Assembly: GCF_026013965.1 (NCBI RefSeq)
Contig: NZ_CP110341.1
Coordinates: forward strand, 1,178,001-1,242,000
Source of the DNA: Brevibacterium sp. JSBI002
Lineage (GTDB): Bacteria; Actinomycetota; Actinomycetes; Actinomycetales; Brevibacteriaceae
Length of the DNA: 64,000 nucleotides
Reading direction: 5' to 3'
The notes under the pieces are model-generated. The model searched no databases. It saw nothing but the letters and a program-made list of their open reading frames with translations, and was not told the origin of the DNA. This document shows positions 16,010 through 29,220 of this stretch, one piece after another. A program made the translations under genes and the position numbers. The first letter of the stretch is position 1. Each line of letters opens with the position of its first letter.

Positions 16010-17230
16010 TCAGATCTCTGCTTCGGCGTCCTTCCGTGCCTTGCGCAGCGCCCGGCGCTTCTTATGACCGGTGAAGCTGAGCAGGAAGAGGATGATCGCC
16101 AGGAGCACGAACAGTCCGCCGCCGGCGATACCCGCATCGACCCAGAATTGAGGCGGGAAGAGGCGGATGAGCGAATCATCGGCGTAGAACTCCCAGGTCC
16201 CATCGGCGAAGAACACCTTGTGGAACCCGCGGAAGAAGCTGTCCCAGCCGAGGACGGCGACGACGGCGACAGCGGCCATGAAGATGATGCTGAAGATCGA
16301 CCCCAGACGCACGCCTGCATGGATGCCCGATCCGTTCTTGCGGCACATGTAGATGCCGAACAGCACGGATCCGATGATGCCGACAAGGGCCACGAGGTAG
16401 AGCAGCGAGATCAGACCCTTGACGTCAGCCATATGGCTGAGCTCGTCGGAGATGAAGATCGGCTCCCCGTTGGGCATGACGATATCGGCGAGGTAGCGCC
16501 GGGAATCGAAGTTGTGCAGGTAGTCGATGACATAGGTCCCGTAGTGCTCACGGTCGGCGGCACTGAAGCCGAACTGATCGGCCGGGAAGCCGGGCCGGAA
16601 GTACTCGAATTTGAGGAAGATCCCCGAGGCGACGAAACGCACCGCCAGAGCCGACAGGACGAAGGGGGTGGCGAGCATGATCCAGATCGTGCCGATGACA
16701 TCGAGCACGGACCGACGTCGTTCGGGCACCGCGGGATCACGGGCATCGGTCGACGTCGCCGCCTTCGACACCGCAGCCCAATCGGCTTCGCTCATCACCG
16801 CGGTGCGCGCATTCTGCGGCACCTCGCGTGTGGCACCGGTATCGGTCGAGGATGATGCCCCGGCTGTCGATGCAGCGGTGGCCGAACCCGTGCCGGCGGA
16901 CTTCTGCGTGGCGGTGTGTTCGGCGGTGCGCGTGCTCGCGGTCGCAGGCTGAGAGGCCGGATTCGTCGAATGGGCGGGAGTCACCCTCACCGGGCCCGTC
17001 GAGGGCTTCGCGTCCGCGGAATGCCTGGGGGCATCCTCGGCGATGGGATCCGTGATCGGATCGAACGCCTCGGTGTCGGTCGAGGGATCATTGGCCGCCT
17101 CCAGAGGGGCCTGCGACTGCTTATCGGCAGCACTGGCAGACCCTGAACTCATCCGCCTGCTCAGGAGGTCTTCGGTCTCGTTCTTCTCGTCTCTGGACAC
17201 ATCCCCATTGTCAGTGACCACGGGGTCCAA
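16010..17230 (-). CDS. DUF1461 / TIGR01906 integral membrane protein
   Basis: 406-aa protein with a long, low-complexity cytoplasmic N-terminus (about 1-175, rich in S/T/A/P/D) followed by the TIGR01906 (DUF1461) membrane domain: one helix near 178-198 (VIGTIWIMLATPFVLSALAVRFV), an external loop with YFRPGFPADQFGFSAADREHYGTYVIDYLHN and HMADVKGLISLLY, and three more helices (about 275-295, 310-330, 370-390). Basic C-terminus GHKKRRALRKARKDAEAEI. Function unknown in all species. The listed start is a TTG; GTG codons at 17221 and 17200 or ATG 17149 are alternatives, since the N-terminus is not conserved. Confidence 0.8.
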   Translation of the reverse strand: MDPVVTDNGDVSRDEKNETEDLLSRRMSSGSASAADKQSQAPLEAANDPSTDTEAFDPITDPIAEDAPRHSADAKPSTGPVRVTPAHSTNPASQPATASTRTAEHTATQKSAGTGSATAASTAGASSSTDTGATREVPQNARTAVMSEADWAAVSKAATSTDARDPAVPERRRSVLDVIGTIWIMLATPFVLSALAVRFVASGIFLKFEYFRPGFPADQFGFSAADREHYGTYVIDYLHNFDSRRYLADIVMPNGEPIFISDELSHMADVKGLISLLYLVALVGIIGSVLFGIYMCRKNGSGIHAGVRLGSIFSIIFMAAVAVVAVLGWDSFFRGFHKVFFADGTWEFYADDSLIRLFPPQFWVDAGIAGGGLFVLLAIILFLLSFTGHKKRRALRKARKDAEAEI

Positions 17231-17270
17231 GCCCGGGAGGACACGCCACGGCGGCGGATTTCGCCGGTCG

Positions 17271-18197
17271 CTAGCCGAGGAGGGCGGCGATGATGACGAG
17301 AGCCGGAACGGACAGAACCGTGGTGATGAAGACGGCGTCGCGCATGAGCGCCTCGGATTGTCGGTACTGCATCGAGTAGATGTAGACGTTCTGCGCTGTC
17401 GGCAGGGCGGAGGTGACGACGATGGCGAAGAGGTCGATCCCGTCGTAGCCGAGCAGAGGGCCGCCGATGGCCCAGGCGATGACCGGCTGAGCGATGAGTT
17501 TGGCGCCGGTGATGTAGCTCAGCTGTGCGCGGCTGCCCTTGACGGGGATTCCCCACCCGTCCTTGAGTGAGATGCCGAACGCCAACAGGGCACCCGGGAC
17601 CGCGGTCGCGCCGATCATGTCGATGGGTTCGAAGACGAAGCGCGGCAGCTCGAAGCCCGTCGCCGAGGCGCCCACTCCGGCTGCGGCGCCGAGGACGATG
17701 GGGTTCTTGAGCACTTGGAGGACTGCGGAGTACCAGTGCGAATCATGCTGCTTCTTGCCCGCTCCGTCGAGCACGGCCATGCCGATGGGAGCGAGGACGA
17801 GCAGCTGGAAGAGCAGAACCGGGGCGACATAGCCGATGTCGCGGAGGACATAGGCGGCGATCGGGATGCCGAGGTTGCCGATGTTGACGTAGCTGGTCGC
17901 CCACGCGGAGAACATCGCCTCACCGGTGCTGCGCCGCCTGATCCACTTGGTGAGGACGAAGAGGGCGGCACCGACGATGAGTGCGGAACCGCCGGTGGCG
18001 AAGAGCGCGGTGTTGAAGATCAGCCCGAGGTCGGTCTCGGCGACCGTGACGTAGAGCAGAGTCGGGGTGCCGGCGTAGAAGACGAGCTTCGCGATGACCT
18101 GCTGGCCGTGGGGTCCGAGAACGCCGGAGCGGCCGAGGACGAACCCGACCAGAATGACTCCGGCGATGACGGCGAAACCTTCGAATACGGCCAGCAT
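17271..18197 (-). CDS. AEC-family transporter (auxin efflux carrier-like)
   Basis: 308-aa permease with about ten transmembrane helices in two halves, as in the AEC family of bile/arsenite/riboflavin-superfamily folds. Family motifs: LVFYAGTPTLLYVTVAETD (helix 2 with the Pro kink), SYVNIGNLGIPIAAYVL (NxGNxGIP, characteristic) and in the second half PGALLAFGISL and SALPTAQNVYIYSMQY. Bacterial members export malate, malonate or other organic acids; the substrate here is not evident. Same strand as the genes on either side, with a 40-base gap to DUF1461. Confidence 0.9.
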   Translation of the reverse strand: MLAVFEGFAVIAGVILVGFVLGRSGVLGPHGQQVIAKLVFYAGTPTLLYVTVAETDLGLIFNTALFATGGSALIVGAALFVLTKWIRRRSTGEAMFSAWATSYVNIGNLGIPIAAYVLRDIGYVAPVLLFQLLVLAPIGMAVLDGAGKKQHDSHWYSAVLQVLKNPIVLGAAAGVGASATGFELPRFVFEPIDMIGATAVPGALLAFGISLKDGWGIPVKGSRAQLSYITGAKLIAQPVIAWAIGGPLLGYDGIDLFAIVVTSALPTAQNVYIYSMQYRQSEALMRDAVFITTVLSVPALVIIAALLG

Positions 18198-18314
18198 GGG
18201 CTGCTCGGGCCCTCGCTTCCTGCGACTGGGAGTGCTGCGGTCGGTCTGGTGCGGCTGGTGTCAGTCCCGAAGGGCGGATAGCAGTTCGGGACGGTTGGGG
18301 TCAGAGCCGGCGGG

Positions 18315-18638
18315 TCAGGGTCCGTCCGCCTCGGCGATATCGGAGACGACATAGGAGGCTGCGGCACTGACCGCGCTGACGGCGAACACGGCCGGCCATG
18401 CGCCGATCTTCTTCGCCAAGGGATGGGAGGCGCCGAACCCGCCGAGGTAGGCCAAGCCCAGTCCGGTGGCGGCCGGCCAGCCCTTCTTCACATACCAGGA
18501 GCGGGCTGCATAGGCGCCCGCTGCGGCGAGGACGACTCCGCCGAGGGGGCGGATCCCGGTCTCGCGGGCGGTGAGGAAGCCGCCGATGAGGCCGACGGCG
18601 ACGAGTGGGGCGGTGGAGACTTCGCGTGCATCCTTCAT
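18315..18638 (-). CDS. Small hypothetical membrane protein
   Basis: 107-aa protein with three or four short hydrophobic segments (about 8-25, 30-45, 53-68, 80-100) rich in Gly and Ala: LVAVGLIGGFLTARETG, PLGGVVLAAAGAYAARSWYVKKGWPAATGLGLAYLGGFGASHPLAKKIGAWPAVFAVSAVSAAASYVVSD. I do not recognise the family; small actinobacterial membrane proteins with this pattern are common. Start chosen at 18638 (MKDAREVS); TAAACT at 18651-18646 (-13 to -8) is a suitable leaderless -10 box. Confidence 0.65.
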   Translation of the reverse strand: MKDAREVSTAPLVAVGLIGGFLTARETGIRPLGGVVLAAAGAYAARSWYVKKGWPAATGLGLAYLGGFGASHPLAKKIGAWPAVFAVSAVSAAASYVVSDIAEADGP

Positions 18639-18778
18639 ACGCACCAGTTTAGGCGTGCAGGTCAGCGGACCGGACGGCGGTCTCATAACCCGGCATCTGC
18701 TGCGGGTGTGCGGGGTGTCGGTCGGGAGCAGGTGGGAAGCCGCCCAGGAGGTCTGGGAGGTTGAGCGGGTGAAGTGAC

Positions 18779-19129
18779 TCAGAGCAGGCTGATCTTGATG
18801 ACCGAGGCGATGCTCAGCACGGCAATGAGGCACACCGAGGTGGTGAGGAAGATGACGGCCCACGGCGACGGCCTGCCGCGTTCGGCCCGAATCGAGACCG
18901 AACCCAGCCGGTAGCGCCTGACCTGCATGGCGATGGCGACGATGGCCATGCCCATGCACACGACGAAGAGCGCCACCGACCAGCCTTGGAAGACGTTGAT
19001 GAAGCGCATGAAGATGAGGCTGACGACCGTCATCGTCAGACTCGTGCGCAGCCAGGATTGGACGGTACGTTCCGGCTGCAGAGCCGGATCGTCATGCGGC
19101 TGCGGTCGCGGTGAGCGGGTCGGCATCAC
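18779..19129 (-). CDS. DUF202 membrane protein (second of a pair)
   Basis: 116-aa DUF202 protein: LQPERTVQSWLRTSLTMTVVSLIFMRFI (family signature ER-x-x-x-W-x-R-T in the first part) and three transmembrane helices (about 30-47, 50-70, 93-113) with the short charged loop RRYRLGSVSIRAERGRPSP. Function unknown; DUF202 proteins often occur as tandem pairs, as here. The ATG overlaps the stop of the preceding DUF202 gene by four bases, so the two are translationally coupled. Confidence 0.85.
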   Translation of the reverse strand: MMPTRSPRPQPHDDPALQPERTVQSWLRTSLTMTVVSLIFMRFINVFQGWSVALFVVCMGMAIVAIAMQVRRYRLGSVSIRAERGRPSPWAVIFLTTSVCLIAVLSIASVIKISLL

Positions 19130-19518
19130 AGCAGGCCGGCGAACACCAGGACGAGGAGACCGGCACCCAGCGCCGAGGCGAGGCTGACGATGGGGATGAT
19201 GAGCGGCAGCGGCAGCGAGGTCTTGCGACGCATCGCCGATTCGATGCGATGCCAGCGGACGGCGGCACCGGCGGCGAGGATGAAGCCGATGACCATGAGC
19301 ACGATCGACAGGGTCGCCCGCAGACCGGAGCCGAAGATCTCCGAGGTGAAGGCCTCGACGGCGATTCCGCCGCCGATGAACGCCAGCGCGGTGCGGATCC
19401 AGGACAGGAAGGTCCGCTCGTTGGCCAGGGTGAAGCGAGGATCGGGGTCGACTCCGTCGGGGAAGACCCGTCGGGCGATGCGACTGCGGGAGTCCTGCGA
19501 TGAATTGTTCTCACTCAC
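19126..19518 (-). CDS. DUF202 membrane protein (YidH-like)
   Basis: About 130-aa DUF202/YidH-family protein with a 35-residue polar N-terminus, the signature DPRFTLANERTFLSWIRTALAFIGGGIAVEAF and three transmembrane helices. Start: a GTG at 19518 lies exactly 7 bases downstream of TATCCT (19530-19525), as expected for a leaderless message; a GTG at 19575 would add 19 unconvincing residues. First gene of the DUF202 pair. The family has no assigned biochemical role; YidH is an inner-membrane protein. Confidence 0.85.
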   Translation of the reverse strand: MSENNSSQDSRSRIARRVFPDGVDPDPRFTLANERTFLSWIRTALAFIGGGIAVEAFTSEIFGSGLRATLSIVLMVIGFILAAGAAVRWHRIESAMRRKTSLPLPLIIPIVSLASALGAGLLVLVFAGLL

Positions 19519-19550
19519 CCTTCGAGGATAACCGTAGAGGGCGTGGGACT

Positions 19551-19576
19551 GGTGACATGCAATCACCGTTGTCACC
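19551..19576. promoter_or_regulatory. Inverted repeat between DUF202 and Nramp-like genes
   Basis: GGTGACA (19551-19557) and TGTCACC (19570-19576) are perfect inverted repeats with a 12-base spacer, in the region between two divergent genes. Possible operator; regulator unknown. Confidence 0.35.
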
Positions 19577-19676
19577 TATCATGACTGTGGACATGCTGAG
19601 ACCGCTGCGCCGCCGATATGCGGGAGAACCCGATGGAGGATCCCCGACCACACGGTGAGTCTGTGCGCGGCCGACG

Positions 19677-21017
19677 ATGAAAGCGAATATCTCCATGAGT
19701 GAGCAGTCGAACGGTTCCGGCCCCGGCGACGCGGGCGACACAGAGACCGTTTCCGGAATCGAAGAGGCCTCCGGCCCGGCCAAATGGAAGGTCATCGGTC
19801 CCGGCCTCGTCGTCGCGGCCACCGGCGTCGGCGCCGCGGATATGGTGGCGACCCTGGTGGCCGGCAGCCAGTTCGGCTACGGACTGCTGTGGGCGGTGAT
19901 CGTCGGCGTCATCCTCAAGATCGTCCTCGTCGAAGGAGCCGGCAGGTTCAGCCTGGCGACCGGAAAGACGATCTTCGAGGGGTGGCGATCGCTCGGCCGC
20001 TGGACCACGTGGTACTTCGGACCGTACATCATCATCTGGGGCTTCGTCTACGGAGCCACGGCGATGAGCTCGGCGGCGCTGCCGCTGGCCGCGCTCTTCC
20101 CCGGCCTCAACCTCACGGTGTGGTCGGTGCTCATGGGCCTGGCCGGCTTCGCCATGGTGTGGTTCGGCCGCTACGCCGTGTTCGAGAAGATCACCGCCGT
20201 CCTCGTCGGGATCATGTTCATCACCGTCGTGGGGCTGGCGATCATCGCCGCCCCGAACATTCCCGATATGCTCACCGGACTGATCCCGATCATCCCCGAG
20301 GGCGGAGTGATCTACACGCTCGCGCTCGCCGGAGGCGTCGGCGGCACCATCACACTGGCCGCCTACGGCTACTGGCTGCGTGAGAAGGGCTGGCACACTC
20401 CGAAGTGGATGCGGGTGATGCGCATCGACAACTCGATGGCGTACGTGATGACCGGCATCTTCGTCATCGCTATGCTCGTCGTCGGTGCCGAGGTCGTCCG
20501 GGCCGCGGGTGTCTCGATCTCTGCCGAGGACAAGGGACTGCTCGACCTCGCAGACGTCCTCAAAGCCCGCTACGGCGAGGTCGTGGGCATCGGCTTCCTG
20601 GTCGGATTCTGGGCCGCTTCCTTCTCCTCCATCATCGGAGTATGGAACGGAGTGTCCCTGATGTTCGCTGACTTCTGGGGGCATATGCGCAAGAAGCCGG
20701 GCGGACACCCCGACACCCTGACCGGCGGCAAGTACTTCAAGTTCTATGTGCTGTGGCTGACGTTCCCGCCGATGCTGCTGTTCATCCTCGGCAAACCGAT
20801 CGGTCTCATCCTCGCCTACGGCGTCCTCGGGTCGCTGTTCATGCCGTTCCTCGCCATCACCCTGCTCGGCCTCCTCAACGGCAAGAAGATTCCGAAGGAA
20901 TGGGCGAACAAGCTGCACACGAACATCGCTCTGGCGATCACAGCACTGCTGTTCATCATCCTCGGCGTCCAGCAGCTCTACTCGGCGCTCGCCCCACTCT
21001 GGGGCGGCGGGGAGTAA
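19677..21017 (+). CDS. Nramp-family transporter lacking the canonical metal-site motifs
   Basis: 446-aa transporter of the Nramp (LeuT-fold) superfamily with 11 predicted transmembrane helices. The general match is good (GPGLVVAATGVGAADMVATLVAGSQFGYGLLWAVIVG in helix 1; SSIIGVWNGVSLMFADFWG later). However, the DPGN of helix 1 is replaced in GVGAAD, and helix 6 has GGTITLAAYGYW where Mn/Fe transporters have a Met-Pro-His motif. Canonical divalent transition-metal transport is therefore unlikely; a different substrate, such as Mg2+ (as in Nramp-related Mg transporters) or a non-metal, is possible. An alternative start at 19695 (MSEQSNGS) cannot be excluded. Confidence 0.85.
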   Translation: MKANISMSEQSNGSGPGDAGDTETVSGIEEASGPAKWKVIGPGLVVAATGVGAADMVATLVAGSQFGYGLLWAVIVGVILKIVLVEGAGRFSLATGKTIFEGWRSLGRWTTWYFGPYIIIWGFVYGATAMSSAALPLAALFPGLNLTVWSVLMGLAGFAMVWFGRYAVFEKITAVLVGIMFITVVGLAIIAAPNIPDMLTGLIPIIPEGGVIYTLALAGGVGGTITLAAYGYWLREKGWHTPKWMRVMRIDNSMAYVMTGIFVIAMLVVGAEVVRAAGVSISAEDKGLLDLADVLKARYGEVVGIGFLVGFWAASFSSIIGVWNGVSLMFADFWGHMRKKPGGHPDTLTGGKYFKFYVLWLTFPPMLLFILGKPIGLILAYGVLGSLFMPFLAITLLGLLNGKKIPKEWANKLHTNIALAITALLFIILGVQQLYSALAPLWGGGE

Positions 21018-21068
21018 CCCGCCTCGACGGGGCCGGGCCCGGGCATTGCCGCTAAACTGGGAGACGCA

Positions 21069-25376
<4,308 letters not shown>

Positions 25377-25417
25377 CTCGAGCATCCCTCACCGGCAACG
25401 CCACAACGCCTCGTTGC

Positions 25418-25432
25418 AGTCACGAAGAGTGA
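25418..25432 (+). terminator. Small hairpin downstream of hrpA
   Basis: GTCAC (25418-25422), loop GAAGA, GTGAC (25428-25432). A short stem, 42 bases past the hrpA stop; weak as a terminator. Just beyond it, 25441-25462 resembles the repeat unit at 675-696 (18 of 22 bases). Confidence 0.3.
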
Positions 25433-25569
25433 CCGACGCGCGAGTACCTGTAGGAGAAGCCACGGGCGGGTGGTTCTACCGCGACGGGTAGGGACTGCGA
25501 GTCCGGGGCTCGCGAAAGCTGGAAGTCTGGATGGGCGGGTCTCAGCCGAGGCTGGCCCGACGGCGAAGG

Positions 25570-25938
25570 TCAGACGTCGGCGAAGAAGCCGCTGAAGAGC
25601 CACCACAGCGGCAGAGCTCCGGCGGCAAGAAGGGTGGCGACACTCCACCAGATGCGCCACTTCCACGTGCGACGGCGAGTGCCGATGAAGAGGAACGCGA
25701 GATAGAGGATGAGGCAGAAGGCCCCCGACAGGCTGAGCAGCACCATCCCGGCCGCCTCGGTGCCGGAGGTGCCGAGATCGAAGAGGTACTTCGTCGTCTG
25801 CGCTATCTGCCAGGAGAACCAGATCGCCGCGCACAGCAGCGGGACACCCAGGACTCCCGCGACGATGAGCGGCAAGGCTTTGAGCCAGCGTTCCTGCGGC
25901 TCCGAACGGCCGGCGTATTCGACGAATTCCTCAGACAT
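25570..25938 (-). CDS. Small hypothetical membrane protein
   Basis: 122-aa protein with three predicted transmembrane helices (about 22-47, 62-86, 95-114) and aromatic-rich segments (WKWRIWWSVATLLAAGALPLWWLFSGFF). Short acidic N-terminus MSEEFVEYAGRSEPQERWLK. Not a family I recognise. Start at ATG 25938; TATGCT at 25952-25947 could be its -10 with a very short leader. Divergent from prfC. Confidence 0.65.
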   Translation of the reverse strand: MSEEFVEYAGRSEPQERWLKALPLIVAGVLGVPLLCAAIWFSWQIAQTTKYLFDLGTSGTEAAGMVLLSLSGAFCLILYLAFLFIGTRRRTWKWRIWWSVATLLAAGALPLWWLFSGFFADV

Positions 25939-26088
25939 CGCACCCCAGCATATGGGCCGATTCCGACAGGACGCTGGATGCAACGCCCACAGGCCACCCC
26001 GCACATACGGTTCCGGCCGCCGGACGCCCGCCGCAAGCTGGCCCCACACTGTGACTGAACGGACACGCCGGACGAGCGCGAAGAACGA

Positions 26089-26101
26089 TAGGATATTGCG
26101 G
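26089..26101 (+). promoter_or_regulatory. prfC promoter -10, probably leaderless
   Basis: TAGGAT (26089-26094) lies exactly at -12 to -7 from the GTG start at 26101, with no ribosome site. Confidence 0.45.
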
Positions 26102-27693
26102 TGACTTCTGGCCAGTATTCCGTTAAGGACATCCGACACGAGGCGTCCCGCCGCCGCACGTTCGCTGTCATCTCCCACCCCGACGCGGGCAAATCGACGA
26201 CCACCGAGGCGCTCGCCCTCCACGCTCGCGCCATCGGCCAGGCCGGAGCCACCCACGGCAAGGCCGGTCGCCGCGCCACCGTCTCCGACTGGATGCAGAT
26301 GGAGCAGGACCGTGGAATCTCGATCTCCTCCGCCGCTCTGCAGTTCGAGTACCGCGACGCGGTGTTCAACCTCGTCGACACCCCCGGCCACGCCGACTTC
26401 TCCGAGGACACCTACCGGGTGCTCTCCGCCGTCGACTGCGCCGTCATGCTCATCGATGCCGCCAAAGGCCTCGAGGCGCAGACGATGAAGCTCTTCGAGG
26501 TCTGTGCTCACCGCAACATCCCGATCATCACGGTCGTCAACAAATGGGACCGTCCAGGCCTCGACGCGCTCGAACTCATGGACGAGGTCCAGCAGCGCAC
26601 CGGCCTCCTGCCCACCCCGATCACCTGGCCCGTCGGACAGTCCGGAGACTTCCGCGGAGTCCTCGACCGCACCAGCGGCGAGTACACGAAATACACCCGC
26701 ACCGACGGAGGCGCCACGATCGCCGGTGAGGACACCTACACGTCCGAGGCGGCCGCCGACCTCGAAGGCGATGCCTGGACGACCGCTGTCGATGAGTCCG
26801 ATCTGCTGGAGATGGAAGACCAGAACCACGACCAGGAGGCTTTCCTCGCCGGCAAGTCGACCCCGGTGATGTTCGCCTCGGCCGTGCTCAACTTCGGCAT
26901 CCACAAACTCCTCGACCTCCTCGTCGACCTCGCCCCGCCCGCCGAGGCCCGCCTGGACAAGGACGACCAGCCCCGCCCCGTCGACGATCCCTTCTCCGGA
27001 TTCGTCTTCAAGGTGCAGGCCGGAATGGACTCCCACCACCGCGACCGACTCGCCTACATCCGAGTCTGCTCGGGGGTCTTCGAACGCGGAGCCGTGCTCA
27101 CCCACGCCAGCACCGGCAAACCCTTCGCCACGAAATACGCTCAGCAGGTCTTCGGTCGCGACCGCGATGTCGTCGACGAAGCGTTCCCGGGAGATGTCGT
27201 CGGATTGGTCAACGCCTCCGCCCTGCGCGTAGGGGACTCCCTCTACCTCGACAAGAAGGTCGAGTTCCCCGGCATCCCGACGTTCTCACCCGAACACTTC
27301 ATGGTCATCCGCGCCAAGGACTCCTCGAAGTACAAACAGTTCCGACGCGGCATCGAACAGCTCGACCACGAAGGCGTCATCCAGGTGCTGCGCTCGGACC
27401 TGCGCGGTGATCAGGCACCCGTGCTCGGCGCCGTCGGACCCATGCAGTTCGAAGTCGCCGAAGACCGGATGACCAACGAATTCAACGCTCCCTGCACCCT
27501 GGAGCGTCTCAACTTCTCCCTCGCCCGACGCACCACCCCCGAATGCGTGCCGACCCTGGCACGGGAACGCTCGGTCGAGGTCCTCCACCGTTCCGACGGA
27601 GAGCTGCTGGCGCTGTTCTCCGACCGGTGGCGGCTGCAGGGCGTGCAGAAGAACCACCCCGACCTGGTTCTCGAACCTCTGGTCGTCAGCTGA
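26101..27693 (+). CDS. prfC: Peptide chain release factor 3
   Basis: 530-aa translational GTPase RF3, which removes RF1/RF2 from the ribosome after termination. GTPase motifs: SHPDAGKSTTTEAL (G1), DRGISISSAALQF (G2), DTPGHADFSEDTYR (G3), NKWDRPG (G4). The class-specific residues SDWMQMEQDRGIS separate it from EF-G, and the C-terminal domain contains DLRGDQAPVLGAVGPMQFEV, typical of RF3. Full length for the family. GTG start with a leaderless-type promoter. Monocistronic. Confidence 0.97.
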   Translation: MTSGQYSVKDIRHEASRRRTFAVISHPDAGKSTTTEALALHARAIGQAGATHGKAGRRATVSDWMQMEQDRGISISSAALQFEYRDAVFNLVDTPGHADFSEDTYRVLSAVDCAVMLIDAAKGLEAQTMKLFEVCAHRNIPIITVVNKWDRPGLDALELMDEVQQRTGLLPTPITWPVGQSGDFRGVLDRTSGEYTKYTRTDGGATIAGEDTYTSEAAADLEGDAWTTAVDESDLLEMEDQNHDQEAFLAGKSTPVMFASAVLNFGIHKLLDLLVDLAPPAEARLDKDDQPRPVDDPFSGFVFKVQAGMDSHHRDRLAYIRVCSGVFERGAVLTHASTGKPFATKYAQQVFGRDRDVVDEAFPGDVVGLVNASALRVGDSLYLDKKVEFPGIPTFSPEHFMVIRAKDSSKYKQFRRGIEQLDHEGVIQVLRSDLRGDQAPVLGAVGPMQFEVAEDRMTNEFNAPCTLERLNFSLARRTTPECVPTLARERSVEVLHRSDGELLALFSDRWRLQGVQKNHPDLVLEPLVVS

Positions 27694-27845
27694 GACGAGC
27701 ACTGCCGCGTTCGAAGGCCGGAGTCCGGCATTTTGACGCGGACATTATTATGGATAGTTGGGGCCGAAGCGAAGCCCCGAAGGGCTGACCGCCCGCGTGG
27801 GACATTCCCGCCGCTCGGTGAAACCCAAACAGACAAAGGAGAATT

Positions 27846-28931
27846 GTGGGAACGAAATCGATTCGAGTCGCGATTGCCGGACTGGGCAACTGCGCCTCGT
27901 CCCTGATCCAAGGCGTGGAGTACTACCGGAACGCGTCGCCCGGGACGAAGGTTCCCGGCCTCATGCACGTGGAATTCGGGGACTATCACGTCGGTGACAT
28001 CGATTTCGTTGCCGCCTTCGACGTCGACGGCAAGAAGGTCGGCGTCGACATCGCCGAGGCGATCACTGCCAGCGAGAACAACACCATCAAGCTCGCCGAC
28101 GTGGAGCCGACCGGCATCGAGGTCCTGCGCGGACCCACCCTCGACGGACTCGGCGAGTACTACCGCGACACGATCGTCGAATCCGACCGCGAGGCCGTCG
28201 ACGTGGTCAAGGCCCTCAAGGACGCCGAGGCGGATGTCCTCGTGTGCTATCTGCCCGTCGGTTCGCAGAAGGCCGTCGAGTTCTATGCTCAGGCCGCGAT
28301 CGACGCGAAGGTCGCCTTCGTCAACGCCCTGCCCGTGTTCATCGCTGGCACCAAGGAATGGGACGAGAAGTTCCGTGCCGCCGGTGTTCCGATCGTCGGC
28401 GATGACATCAAGTCCCAGATCGGTGCCACCATCACCCACCGTGTGATGGCGAAGCTGTTCGAAGACCGCGGCGTCGTCCTCGACCGGACCTACCAGCTCA
28501 ACGTCGGCGGCAACATGGACTTCAAGAACATGCTCGAGCGTCAGCGCCTTGAGTCGAAGAAGATCTCGAAGACCCAGGCCGTGACCTCGAATACCTCCGC
28601 CCAGCTGTCCGACCGCGACGTCCACATCGGACCCAGCGACTACGTCGAATGGCTCGACGACCGCAAGTGGGCCTTCGTCCGCCTCGAAGGCCGCAACTTC
28701 GGCGACGCTCCCGTGTCCCTGGAGTACAAGCTCGAGGTGTGGGACTCACCGAACTCCGCCGGCGTCATCATCGACGCCGTCCGTGCGGCGAAGATCGGCC
28801 TCGACCGCGGAATCGGCGGAGCCCTGATCTCCGCCTCCTCGTACTTCATGAAGTCGCCCCCGGAGCAGCAGGACGACGACGCCGCCCACGAGGCCGTCGA
28901 AGCGTTCATCCGCGGCGACCTCGAACGCTGA
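27846..28931 (+). CDS. ino1: Myo-inositol-1-phosphate synthase
   Basis: 361-aa NAD-dependent cyclase (glucose-6-phosphate to inositol-1-phosphate) of the short actinobacterial/archaeal class. NAD-binding start [21 protein letters not shown], then [69 protein letters not shown] and [29 protein letters not shown] (active-site region with Lys/Asp residues). In actinobacteria the product feeds phosphatidylinositol and mycothiol. The GTG start has a good ribosome site (AAAGGAG about six bases upstream). Its own terminator follows. Confidence 0.96.
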   Translation: MGTKSIRVAIAGLGNCASSLIQGVEYYRNASPGTKVPGLMHVEFGDYHVGDIDFVAAFDVDGKKVGVDIAEAITASENNTIKLADVEPTGIEVLRGPTLDGLGEYYRDTIVESDREAVDVVKALKDAEADVLVCYLPVGSQKAVEFYAQAAIDAKVAFVNALPVFIAGTKEWDEKFRAAGVPIVGDDIKSQIGATITHRVMAKLFEDRGVVLDRTYQLNVGGNMDFKNMLERQRLESKKISKTQAVTSNTSAQLSDRDVHIGPSDYVEWLDDRKWAFVRLEGRNFGDAPVSLEYKLEVWDSPNSAGVIIDAVRAAKIGLDRGIGGALISASSYFMKSPPEQQDDDAAHEAVEAFIRGDLER

Positions 28932-28984
28932 TATCGCCGAGGCGGCCCACCCTGATCTGAGGTGCTGAGTCGCCTGCCGGCTGA

Positions 28985-29021
28985 GAGGGCGCCGATCGCA
29001 GAATCTGCGGTCGGCGCCCTC
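28985..29021 (+). terminator. Terminator after ino1
   Basis: 17-base stem with one G-U pair (GAGGGCGCCGATCGCAG at 28985-29001 against 29005-29021), three-base loop AAT, 54 bases past the stop. A second small hairpin, CCTGCGG/CCGCAGG, follows at about 29030. Confidence 0.85.
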
Positions 29022-29163
29022 GGCTATTCACCTGCGGCGGTGAGAACGGAACCGCAGGGCCACCTCGGCGAGGAAAGGGTGCTCACGGCATCCGGAATAT
29101 GAGATTCCCGTGACACAACGCCGATTGTCCATGAGACTTGCTCCTTGAGGTGATCGCTCTCAC

Positions 29164-29220
29164 ATGGGCGAATACCTGCTCAACGCATTCGCCAGCGCCA
29201 CCCCGACCGAGGAGACCTGA
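29164..29220 (+). CDS. Short upstream ORF (18 aa) overlapping the AbgT start
   Basis: ATG at 29164, preceded by a ribosome-site-like GAGGTGAT (29147-29154), encodes MGEYLLNAFASATPTEET and stops at TGA 29218-29220, whose last base is the first base of the next ATG. The end of this frame also supplies the GAGGAGA ribosome site of the transporter gene. A translated leader peptide coupled to the transporter is likely; whether it regulates anything is unknown. No His/Trp/Cys run that would suggest attenuation by a single amino acid. Confidence 0.45.
   Translation: MGEYLLNAFASATPTEET

Noticed and set aside
25570..27105. 511-aa minus-strand open frame across prfC
   Set aside because: Only its last 122 residues (from ATG 25938) look like a real protein; the rest is the antisense of prfC.
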